This document shows, piece by piece, positions 38,099 through 49,202 of a stretch of 64,000 nucleotides of DNA. The translations under genes were made by a program, and so were the position numbers. Origin of the DNA: Lingula anatina (taxonomy: Eukaryota; Brachiopoda; Lingulata; Lingulida; Lingulidae); contig NW_019775387.1 of the NCBI RefSeq assembly GCF_001039355.2, forward strand, positions 64,162-128,161. Reading direction: 5' to 3'. The notes below the pieces were generated by a model. It was not told the DNA's origin, did not search any database, and worked only from the letters and a program-made list of their open reading frames with translations. Position 1 is the stretch's first letter. Each line of letters begins with the position of its first letter.

Positions 38099-41000
38099 GT
38101 AATGGTATAGACAACGTACAATTTTTTATGACATAAGATTTATAACATTATTTTTATTACAAACAAAATTCATTTTTTTAATTGAACGGTACAAGTAGAG
38201 GCATCCGACAGAGAAATATTTAATGGTTTACGCAAAGTACCTTACAAATGCAGACAGTAATATTCAACATAATGCTGCACTTGACATCTTTTAATATCCG
38301 TTTCAAAGATTAGCGTAACTGTCTGTATTTTAATTCTCTTTTCTCTTCCTTGTACACATCTAGGTCGGAGACTACAGAGCGGGTTTACTGTCTTTGAATA
38401 CATCTCTAATTCGTATGTATGACGCAAGACGCACTGGGAGACTTGCTGAAGTTCCAAAATCACTTTGTCAAGTCTCACACTGCAATTGCATGTCGAATTT
38501 TAAATCAAGTGATAATGTTCATAGTCAACAGGGAGATTTAATTATTGGCGGAGTTTTCTCAACTCGACAAAAAGGTTCTACACTGCATACATGCAGAAGC
38601 ATTGATTCAGTCCAAATGCAGTTAGTTGAAGCATTCAAATATGCCGTGTTGAAGGTAAACAGAGGAGAAGCATCCGTAAGATTGCCACCAGGTATAAGAC
38701 TCGGTACCACTATATATGACGATTGCGAAGATCCTTATATTACAAAGGCGTCACAGTCGGCGTTGAAATCTTTGGACGCAATTGTGGCTGTTTCACCTAA
38801 TTTGCCTCATATGGCAGTACACGACACACTAGATGGGTTTAACATTCCATTAATTTCGGCAGATCCTTCTTTGTCACTGCCAAGAGAAGTTGAAATCCAG
38901 ATACTTCTTCACATCCTTCTGCACAATGATTGGAGGTTCGTTCAGGTGGTGTACTCCGATGACTCCTATGGCAATGCAAGCAGTCGAGAATTTAAAGCAG
39001 AAGCGTTAAAGAATGGGATTTGTGTTGTACAGTTGGTGTGTTTTAAGAACGCAAATGCTGCTGAAGCAGCTAGCCTGTTAGACAAATATCCAAACACTAA
39101 AGTTGTAATTATACTTCTTTCACGACCTCACATTGTTCGTATGTTCTTATACAGCATGCGGCCCCGTCGTGGTGAATACATATTGATAGGCAACAGTGTG
39201 CTTGGCAACTCCAATACTGCCGTCGGGGGTGAAGATATAGTATCGACAGGGACGCTGGCAGTTAACGTTCAATACCCGAACAACACCGATTTCTTTTCAC
39301 ATTTAAACCAATTAACTGCAAAAAGTGGTTCCACCCTGTTGTTCCAAAAATGGTACGAGGCACTCTTCAACTGTACGTTAGATATCAAAGTTAATATTGC
39401 ATTTCAAAAGTGTATCCAACCTTACTCGACGCCTATCACATCTGCCAGAGGATTCAAACTGGTCCCCCAACATCAGCTTGTTATTGAAACAGTATATTCT
39501 GTCGCTGAAGGGTTGGAAAGAACATTGCGGCGTTATTGTCCTGGAAACATTGACAGAATATGTCCTGCATTTAGAAACGCCCCTGACAAAAACCTTGTGG
39601 TTGAACGAGAAATAAAAGAAGTATTCCAGAGAAAAGCCATTCCTGCAACTTTTAAAATCTTGCAATTTAAAGGCAAGAATGAAGGATATGAAGAGGTAGG
39701 AAATTTTTGTGACAAATACAATAAATAACTGAATCAAAGGCCTAGAGAAAGCACACTAATAAAGGTTAACATAATGTTTTCTCAACCAAAAACATATTAG
39801 GCCTATATAAAAAGCGGAATGTTTACCTTAAATACAGTGAACGAGCTGCAGTGATTGTGTGTAGCTAGTTACATTAATTTATGGTGTTTTAAAGTGTTGC
39901 CATTACAATGTTTTTATCCCTTCAGGTCGGACAATTTAACGAAGCTACAAAGAAATTACACTTAGATGATGTTGGATTGTCTGGAATATCCTTGTCTAGT
40001 TGTCCTGGTGCCTGCTACGTGTGCAACTATGTGTACCAACACCAAGACATGGTCATTATTCCAGGAGACATCTTGATCGCCGGGATATTTAATATTCACG
40101 ACAAGGGGTCTTCTCCATTCACTTGTGGAGATATTCGCAACGGTCCAGCTAACATACAGGGCGCCAAAGCTGTCCAATATGCAATAGAGACCATAGCAAA
40201 CGGCACGACTCCTGTGAGTTTAAAGGGCGTGAAACTTGGGGCTGTGATATTGGATGGATGTTCTAGTGCAGCGAGAGCAGGAAACCTTATATCAAGTGCA
40301 TATACGGGGTTGCTAGGATTGAAGCAATTCAGAGACATTAAAGTTTGGATGGTTGAAGGTGCAGATATGCTGGAAGAAGCTTTGCCCACTTTGAAGGTAA
40401 TGGGGTTACCTGTTATAACAACAACGACGACGGACAGTCAACTGAACCAGGAGCTTCAATTATATCCTAAGATTTATCGTTCAGTGCCCACGTCTGGTCA
40501 TCTTGTTACTGGTATTTTGCAGTTTCTCAAAGAAATGGGCTGGAACCGCGTGCAGGTGATCCATTCAACGGACACCTATGGGAAAAATATGGCTGATATA
40601 TTTGGAAGGTTGGCGGAAAGTGCAGGCGTTTGTGTTCAGCAAACCCATTTTATTAGCAACAAAGAAGAATCTGAAAAACTTTTATCGGTCTTATTATCTT
40701 CGTTTGATGCTTCGGTTGTTGTCCTCTTTACTAGTATTGAAGATATCTCGGAAGGCATTCTGACGGCTAAGCAAAAATTGACTAATGACCCTCTTCGGCT
40801 GCTTATCTTTCTTGATGACTTCTCTGCCACTTCACGAATTTCACCAAGCTTACTTGAAGGGACGGTATTGTTTCAGATAAAAGAACTCGATCTTGACAAT
40901 TTCTCAGCTTACCTCAATACACAGAAATTTAATGGTACCCCCAAAAATCCATGGTGGGACGAATATTATGCGAGACTTTTCAAATGCAATCTCCCTGGAC

Positions 41001-44000
41001 AGCACAAATACAATATGTCCTGTCAAAACGATTCTTCCTTGAGAGTGACAGATGCTCCTGATTATGTACATCAGCCATTCATATGGGGTACCATTCAGGC
41101 AGTGTACGCATTTGCACAGGCACTGGATTCTTTGCTAAATGAACGTTGTGGAGCAGATAACGACGGACTTTGTGGCGCTTTCACTACTGATCACAATATC
41201 ACAGCGGCGCTTGCTGCCAAATTAAATGGTGTTTCAATGGATGACGGGTTTGGTAAAGTCTTCAAATTTACCTCAGAAAATGGAACGGTAAATTACATGG
41301 TGCACCGATATAGCAATGATGTAATTGAACAGGTACTTTTACCGAAACTCTTATTTATTTTGATATAGTATAGATTTTAATTACATAATGTGAAATGTAT
41401 ATCTGCTCTTGATTCATGCCATCAACCCCATAATAGACAAATTTATATCTTTTTTTCCAGATTGGTACATATCGAACATTCCAACGCTCCCTTACTCTTA
41501 CCAACCCGACCCTTAAGGACTATTATGGTTCAGTTAGTGCTAGGTGTGATGGACTGTGCTCACAAACTTGTTTCGCAAAAATGAAAACCGCTGCAAAAAT
41601 AACCAAAGATAAACAAGGGTTCGTTGACGGCGATGTAATTTTTGCTGGTGTGTTGTAGTTTTATTCTTATCTTTATGATTAAGTTATATAAGCAATGGTT
41701 ATAAGCAGTATTTTGATTCATTTATAAATAATTTGCTGCATATGACTTCTTGCGAACACTGAAACCAAAGGTTGGCCTAAGTGCGTAAGTCACTGTATTA
41801 TCGTGCTTTTTTATATAGCGCTAACTGATTCATATGCCGTTATTGTTTCCTACACAACTTAAATACACCAATTAAAAGGTTTATCTCGATTTTTAAGGTA
41901 TCTTTGACGTACACCAAAAGAGCTTACAACCCTTAGCCTGCGGCCCTTTGAGAGATCAAAATGGGTTCCAGCTAACAGAAGCATTTCTTTATGCTCTGAA
42001 CCTTGTAAACACTCACAGGGGACAATTTCAAGATATATTGCGTGGGGTCAAACTGGGTGGCATCTTATTAGATTCCTGCGAAAGTCCTGCACGGGCCGCG
42101 ACGCTCGTCGATAATATTCAAAGCGGAAGAGTGAGTTTAAGTAATTCTACTGTTTCAAAATTCATTGCCGCTTACATTGCCGGCCCAACCAGTGCAAGCA
42201 GTCGAACAGTGGCAGAGGTTTTGAAACCGTATGGTGTGCCTCTTCTGAGCTACGCGGCAACCAGCACCGATCTGAAGAATCAGTTGAAATACCCCACCTT
42301 TCTCCGCACTGTTCCCAGTGATGGCAAACAGGCAAGGGCAATTCTGGCAGTGTTGAAAAGGTTCAACATAGAGTACGTGCAACTGGTAACTTCATCAGGA
42401 CCCTACGGTGATCCAATGGCGAAGGACTTGCTGGAGCTTGCAGGAGAAAGCGGCGTCTGCATCGCCCAACATCTTGTTCTCCGGGTAACTAAAACAGTGT
42501 CGGTTAAAGTTGCTGCCAATAGCACTTTACATGCTCTCTTGAAGAAACCTCCACGAGTTGCAGTACTGGCGTTAGAACGGGAACATGTGCGTGAATTATT
42601 ACTCGCCTTCAATAGTAGTACCAATGCTAAAAAACAAAAATTTCTGTTTATTGGGACTGATACATGGCAGAGGGATCTTTCCGTTGTTGCCGGTCTTGAA
42701 GATATAGCAGAGGGAGCGCTTACTCTTGGCCTTGAAACTATAGACGTTCAGGATTACGACACTTCACTCTTCTTAAAACATCCAAATAACTACTTCTCTA
42801 ACCCCTGGTTCGAGGAATATTACCAATGGCTTCACCAATGTTCATTGCAAGGAGATGGGGTGTTTAACAAACTGTGTCCATTGCAAACATCACAAATACC
42901 GCCTACCAAGTACAAACAGGACAAACTTGTATTTTACACCATTGCAGCCGTCCATGCCATGGCACATGGTCTTCATTCGGTCCTGTTGGATACCTGTGGA
43001 GCACAGTACTATGGGCTTTGCAGCAACTTCACAAAATCAGGGGATAAATATCAACAGCTTCTGAAGTCTACAAAACTTGCCAACTTCACGGATATCACCG
43101 GACGTCCCTTCGAGTTCCAAGATGGAGAAAGCGTCCGTGGGTATGACTTGTTCAGATTTGGTCGAGAAGCGCTTGGAGGATATCTTTACAGCACGGTAGG
43201 AATTTGATTTTGTTGTTGTATTTAAATTATGAAAATAACAAGTTTATTTAAAATCATAACAACCTAGAGGTAGAAGTTTTGCAGATATATACTTTCAAAT
43301 AAAAAAAAACCTACATGTATTTATATGAAGATCAAATTAAGCTCAAAATAAATACAGACTTGAAAGAGTTGTATTATTAAATGGGTTTAATTTTTGGTTT
43401 TTGAAGTTGGATTGGTTGTTATATGTTAACCTTCCGTAAGATCTGGTGGTTAAACATAATTCAGCTTATCCTTGTCGTTCCTAATTTCTGAAAAAGGACT
43501 TGCATAGTTGTATGCGTCGGTTTTCTAAAGTGACAAGGTTTGCTTTTACCCGGGCATCAACCTAAGGTGAATCAGAAAATATAATTTATATTGCCTTAGA
43601 TTGGATATATTATATTATATTAGTACAGACTTGACATTGAATNTATTATATTATATTATATTATATTGCACTGATCACTGGTTAACCCAGGGTGCAACAA
43701 AAGACAAGTAAATTCAACAACAGAGCGAATTAATCTTGATACAACTGCGCAAGAACTGATGAGGATGGTTTAGCACTTTTTTTAAAGTTTGCAAAGATAA
43801 TGGAACCGTGTACATATGTAGTCAACATGTTCATACCTTTTAAGGTTGTTAGTAAACAGTATTAAAGCCCAAATATTTGAAATTATATTCATGTACTTTG
43901 CAGGCACGCAACAACAGTATGAAATATAATGAAACGCTACCAAGTCCATACAGGGATTTTGAGAAGTCATCGTTTCTTTTTTTTTCTTTTTTTAAATAAG

Positions 44001-47000
44001 CGATGATAACTTTGATACACATACCATTACGAGCCCAGACGATATTTTCTGTGTGCCTTTCAAACTGTTGACAGAAACACGCGACAACATCATAAAATGT
44101 CATGAAACACTTACTTAAAGTTCACATAGGTATTTTGAGAAGTCATCGTTTCATTTTTTTCTTTTTTTTTCAGATAGGGGATTATTACTATGAAACACTA
44201 ACCATTACCAGCCCAGACGACAATTTCGATGTGCCTTATTCAAACTGTTCACACAAACACTCTTGTAGAGAGTGCCCAACCCTGGGGCCCAAGAAAACAA
44301 GAATAATGATATCGGACAAACAGACAATAAAGGAGACTTCGAAAATGTATGTGGTTGCCGTTATGGACGTGCATCAACGTGGTCGAAACCAATTTGAATG
44401 CGGACCTCTCAATGTGCAAAGTTATTACCAGCTGTATGCTTTACAGATTGCGTTAAGGAAGGGAAATGCCGACAGCCTTGGATTGTTCGTAATAGATGCT
44501 TGCTCGCATAGCATTCGTGCAGTAAACGATATTTACAGTTTTCAAGGTGGCTGCGGCATCATCGGTGAGACAGCTCCGATCGATCTGAAAGTCAGGCCCG
44601 AGATGACTATGGCCTACGTCATCATGGGACCAGACAACGTTGATGCTGCCAGGGCTTTTTTAACTTCGCAAGAAATCCCTATAGTTTTACCCTCGGTTGC
44701 TCCTGCTGTCCCAAATAAATATGTGTTCAGCACCATGCCTTCTGATTTTAACAAAGCACAATTGCTTATTTCCATTTTACAATCATTAGAATGGACCCAC
44801 GTTATGGTGGTCAGTTCTAGCAGTGATCGCAGTCAGGCGGCAACCACTGCCTTTTTTAACGCAGTCAAAAATAAGACCAATATTTGTATTGGGAAACAGA
44901 TCATTATGGGAGAAAATGCCACTGAGGACGACGCGCGAGATTTTGTTAATAATCTTAACAGTACAAGTGATGCTCGGGTCGTGGTATATTTTACTGACGT
45001 TAAGCATACAGAGCTCCTTTGGTCTGGATCAGACTTATCTCAATTAGTGTGGATTGGCTTTTCCCATGGTGAAAACGAGGCAAAGGAAAACAGCGATCGC
45101 GTTTCAGGATCCATTACAATTTCACCACAAACATTAGACATGCGAGATATCTCAAATACCCTAGTGGGATCACGTCCAGATATCACAAATGATATACCTC
45201 CAGACTGGTTTGAAGAGTTTTGGCAATTAATAAATGGCTGCAAAATTTCAAGTAGCAAGTTTGTACAAAAACAATTCACTCGCGAATGTGGAGACAGTGA
45301 GCAGATTTCATCAAATGAAATACGCATGGACCCCTCTGTAAGCCACACCTTTTTAGCAGGCAGTATCTTGCGAGAGGCGGCTTTGACATCTGAATGTATT
45401 CCTGGAGACCGCAATTGCTTTACAAAGGCTCTTCATACAACTTTCGTGCAAGTACCTGATGCGACAACGAAGTTTTCCTTTAATAATACTTTAGGATTCG
45501 AAATCCGAAATTTCCAAAGCAAGTCCAAAGTGCATGTGAAGGTAGGAAGGAATAAATCGCAAAATCGGTATGTTAGCCTACATTTAAAAATCGATGATAG
45601 TATATATGAAGAGACCAACCCATAAAACAGCAGAGTTGACAACTTTGAAACTGAGTTATAAGGTACTGAAAAGATTGGAAAATACGTGAAAAGATAACAG
45701 TAAAAGATCAACAGTAAGAGCTATGCCACTAACAAAATTGTCATGACAGTTAAGTAACTGATTAGTTTATTAATGGGCATGCCTTGGCGGAGATCTGCGC
45801 TCTCTGAGTGCTTTTTTAGTTTTTTTTTCTGTTTTAGATTGGGTCATGGGATACAGGCGCGATGCACCTTAGCATTGACGTACGTAAATACCAAGGGCCA
45901 ATTGCCAAAGGCGGATCGAACTGTACTTCGGAGAACTGCCCTTGTTTAAAGAACCCAGTGGTCACTTTTAATCAGTCCGTTACCGTTGCAACTCCTTCAC
46001 AAAATGAATACATTACAACCTTACCGGCGGTAGACTCCCGCTTCGTCAGTGCTATAGGAATCATTGTTTCAATGTTCATAGGAATCGGTGTCCTCCTGAC
46101 ATTGGTGCTCTTCGTGGTCTTCTGTGTTGCTTATCCGAACTACAAAAACATCGGGACCACGTTACTTGGGTACTACGGACTGTTTGGAGTGTTAGTCATA
46201 TTTCTTCACACTTTGGCCTTCATATATTATCCATCATCTACCGTGTGTGGCTTCAGGCGATTCTTACTGGGTTATTCTTATGCGATTTGTTTCTCAGCAT
46301 TTCTTATCAAAGTTTTAGATATATGGAGAATCGGAAAGTATGGCGACGCAAAATACAAACGAGTGACAAGTCCCTGCAGCTTATTCTTTGTTGCAATTGG
46401 TTTGACACTTGTCCAAGGCATCATCGTGACCATGTGGCTGGTTCAAGATCCTCCGAAATCGGGAGAGATAATATATGACGGCGGTAGGTGGCACTGGTGT
46501 ACCAGTACTGACTCTCACAACGTTGACCTAGTGATGTCGTGCATCTACGTCATGGCTCTAATACTCATGACCGCCATTTTTGGGGTTGCCACATGGAAGC
46601 TTGAAGTAAACAACAGAGAATCGCGCTGGATTTGCATAGCAGCCTTTCTCACCATCGGATGTTGGGTAATATGGACCGTCGTTTCCACTCTGGCCGAGCA
46701 CAAGTACAGAGACGGTGCGATCGCTATCTGCAACCTTGTGAATGGATATGTCATTCTGGCCACTGTCTACTTTAGAAAGCTGTGGTTGATGGCCATGCAC
46801 AAGAAGGAAAAGAGAGAACTGGCTGAAGAACACAGATCCGTGAGTATGAACGGAAGCTCCGAAGGTGAGATGTCAAAATTACATGAATATTATTGACATT
46901 AAAATAAAGTATAATATGAATAGATACAATAGAAATATATTCCATCTGCAATAGGAGTGTAAGGATGATCTGAAATATCAGCAGCATGGTATAATAACAC

Positions 47001-47386
47001 TGCCATTGTTTTGGAATTATTTAATATTTTTCTGATTTAGAATTTATTGTACTGTAATGATAAAACTTCCTCCAGAGGAGTGACCATGCTATGACCTGTC
47101 TCTATCGTAGTCTAGTTCTTTCATACAGATGGGTTAGTTTTTTAACAAGGCCTCCTCTCTCATTCTATTGAAACTAGTTTACCTTTTCACTAAAGAAAAG
47201 GTAAGCCAACACATCCTGTAAAAATTTGATAATATTTCATGTGATTATCTAGGTGAGCCAATAGAAATGTATTCCACCTATCCAACGACGACGCGAACAG
47301 GTGAAGTGTTCGCGCCAGGATCCACCACTCGCTCGTTAGATGACCCTGCGTATGTGTATGCTGTCAAACCTGCCAGACGTATGTAA
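34941..47386 (+). CDS. Class C GPCR with five tandem Venus-flytrap domains
   Basis: Twelve exons: 34941-35145, 35627-35743, 35987-36130, 36817-36965, 37226-38098, 38364-39695, 39926-41332, 41461-41647, 41898-43195, 44174-45541, 45838-46864, 47253-47386. Every phase matches with no internal stop, giving 2746 residues. Order: signal peptide (1-23), five ANF-receptor type ligand-binding domains (to about 2360), a short Cys-bearing linker (SNCTSENCPC), seven helices (about 2429-2672), and a Ser/Thr/Tyr-rich tail ending VKPARRM. The class C disulfide pair is Cys2497 (TVCGFRRF, helix 3) and Cys2581 (WHWCTS, loop 2). There is no mGluR-type nine-Cys domain. It should sit in the plasma membrane as a receptor; the ligand is unknown, and domain 4 looks most like an amino-acid binder. 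An assembly gap lies in intron 3. The alternative, five adjacent genes mis-joined, is unlikely because only the last module has helices and only the first has a signal peptide. Confidence 0.87.
36293..36766. other. Assembly gap (474 N) in intron 3 of the five-flytrap GPCR
   Basis: The gap is preceded by TTTTTTGCAG and a poly-G run, where sequencing probably stalled. The phase of exons 3 and 4 (one base carried over) matches without any exon in the gap. The protein across the join reads as continuous flytrap sequence, so probably no coding exon is missing. Confidence 0.9.
38364..39695 (+). other. Flytrap domain 2 (single phase 0-0 exon)
   Basis: Residues about 497-940. Begins VGDYRAG, has a four-Cys linker (LCQVSHCNC), then LIIGGVFSTRQKG. 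LHNDWRFVQVVYSDDSYG is the hinge-side signature. The SxxT-type amino-acid binding positions are replaced (ISADPSLS). Confidence 0.85.
39926..41332 (+). other. Flytrap domain 3 (single phase 0-0 exon)
   Basis: Residues about 941-1409. Begins VGQFNEA, has a Cys cluster (SCPGACYVC), then ILIAGIFNIHDKG. It keeps a Thr-rich ITTTTTDSQL where mGluRs have the SATSIDL ligand contact, followed by MGWNRVQVIHSTDTYG. Confidence 0.87.
41461..43195 (+). other. Flytrap domain 4 (exons 8-9)
   Basis: Residues about 1410-1904. Begins IGTYRTF, has a CDGLCSQTC linker, then VIFAGIFDVHQK. This module keeps the best mGluR-like ligand-site sequence: AGPTSASS, then SYAATSTDL and FLRTVPSDGKQARA. It is the strongest candidate for binding an alpha-amino acid. 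One intron, at phase 1, splits it inside the opening motif. Confidence 0.87.
43929..44100 (+). pseudogene. Degenerate duplicate of the flytrap 5 exon start
   Basis: A stretch with ATTTTGAGAAGTCATCGTTTC, a T-rich tract and then CATACCATTACGAGCCCAGACGA repeats the intron end and first codons of the exon at 44174. The acceptor AG is lost (TTTAAATAAG) and the frame is broken. It is a decayed tandem copy of about 170 bases. Confidence 0.75.
44174..45541 (+). other. Flytrap domain 5 (single phase 0-0 exon)
   Basis: Residues about 1905-2360, directly N-terminal to the helices. Begins IGDYYYE, has a CSHKHSCREC linker, then VVAVMDVHQRG. Ligand contact positions are altered (LPSVAPAV). As the membrane-proximal module it would be the one coupled to the helices. 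Confidence 0.85.
45838..47386 (+). other. Class C seven-helix domain and tail (exons 11-12)
   Basis: Linker, seven hydrophobic helices and a tail with Thr and Tyr clusters. Helix 3 Cys and loop 2 Cys are present, and the third intracellular loop is short (WKLEVNNRES), as is usual for class C. This is the only seven-helix unit in the gene. Confidence 0.9.
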
Positions 47387-47718
47387 TGTACAAACCAGCA
47401 AAGTTCAAAAACTTGACTCTGAGTATTTATACGTCTTTCATGGAGGTTTCATAAGCAAGGAAAACAAATAGGTGAAAAATTAGAAGGACTAGAGGGACCT
47501 AACGCATCTTAATTATTTTAGATGAGAAAACAATATTTATAAAGAGCGCTAATCTTTGTATCACTTCTAGACTAGTTGCTCGCCACTTAATTTCTCTTAA
47601 TAGTTGCATATTATGGAAAACTATTTAATTTTCGTGTTTTTTATTATGGCGAAAAACCATGACAGAATCAATGAACAACAACAACAAAACGAAATTGAAT
47701 GAAGACGTTCTTTTCATT

Positions 47719-47892
47719 AATAAAATGATGTAAATACATTTCTAATGATTAACATGGTAAATAAGGAAATATATGTGTAACAATGTTGATATTTAATGGA
47801 AATATACAACTGTTTCTTTCTACTGGCAGTACTATGGCTGGTTTACACTTCATGCTCTTGGGGCACTCTTGTTTACAACTTCAACCAATAAA
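47719..47892 (+). terminator. Candidate polyadenylation signals of the five-flytrap GPCR
   Basis: AATAAA at 47719-47724 and again at 47887-47892, 330 to 500 bases past the stop codon. Confidence 0.45.
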
Positions 47893-49202
47893 GGATTAAA
47901 TGTTTAACGTGGATTACAACTCATTCTATTATATGTATACTATATACTATACTTATGACTATGGAAATAACCACTTTTGGCAATTTAAGGATTCAAAATT
48001 GCTTACTATAGACCGTTCGGAGGAATATCATCATTAGTGCAGCACTCTAAAAACTTTTTCCCTCGTACTAAAAGTTCTTGAAATGCTTTCATATAACCTT
48101 TTGCTTGGCTTATAATGTCTTTTCTAACAAAATTACACAAAGCGGTCTGTAAGACGAATCTCGCAAAGATGATTTTAAATTACAACTACATGAGGTTGCA
48201 GTCATGAGTTTTTAAACTTCGTTGTGAACTCCAGGAATTCCGTCGTTCTTTTGCAGCAACTCCTACTCCTTAAGCACTCCTTAAGTTTTACACGCCATAA
48301 CAATTGAATACATAACTTTGTTAGCTTTTTAAATGAAAAAAAGATTAGTTGGGATTCCACTTAGACTAAAGACCCTAACTTACATACTTTCCACTGTACA
48401 TTTTCTTTATACAACGTGAATAAATAAGTTAAATATTTACGATATGAAGTAACCCATCAGGTTATTTACCTAGTTCACAATATGCTGTGTAATTTGACTC
48501 AAGACACTTAAATGTTAACTTTAAATATAAAATATATAAGCACTTGTTAAATTATAATCTTCAAGTAAGAATGTTGAAATAACATTAAAGAAACAGAATT
48601 TTAAAGCTGTTGTTACTATGGTGACAATAGTGTACTGAGAAACTTGATACAAAGTAAGTCAACCTGGAATTGCATTAAACTGAAAGAAAAGATATCGAAA
48701 AGAGTCTTTTTGGTGAAACCTTACACATGTCAGTTCTAAGATAAACTTATGTGTGACATGAAACGTAAAGGTGCTTTCACGTTTGAAAGGTTCTTCTGAG
48801 CGGTGGTAAAACGTGACTCCCACATTCCTTTGATAAAAGTTCTTAACGCAATCTTTCTTTCGGAGCCTCTCTTATATTTTCTTAATTTAAAATAAAACAT
48901 GAGGAATACTGTCAGATCTAGGTATGGCACTTGTTTATGATTAAATATTCTAATTGTAACATCCGTTTCCGGCATTTTGAAACTTCACTACAGTGGTCCC
49001 AGGTCTTGATACGATTTGGCCTCTGAAACAGAAAAGTCATAATGTTATTGTAATCTTAATGTCACTAGCTGAATTTGATTATTATAGGTTCAATCAATCC
49101 TGAAATGCAAACTATGACCTTTTTTATACTTAAGCAAAAACACATTTTAATTCAAATTAAACTTTTTCGCAAAAAAAAAACAAAAAAAAAAAAAACATTC
49201 TT
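47893..49202. other. Spacer between the convergent GPCR genes
   Basis: No coding exon seen. It probably holds the 3' untranslated region of the reverse GPCR gene. A long A-rich run lies at about 49170-49195. Confidence 0.55.

Noticed and set aside
34941-47386. Possibility that the flytrap array is several separate receptor genes
   Set aside because: Only the last unit has helices, only the first has a signal peptide, there are no stops or start contexts at module edges, and all junctions are in-phase GT-AG introns of 150-980 bases.
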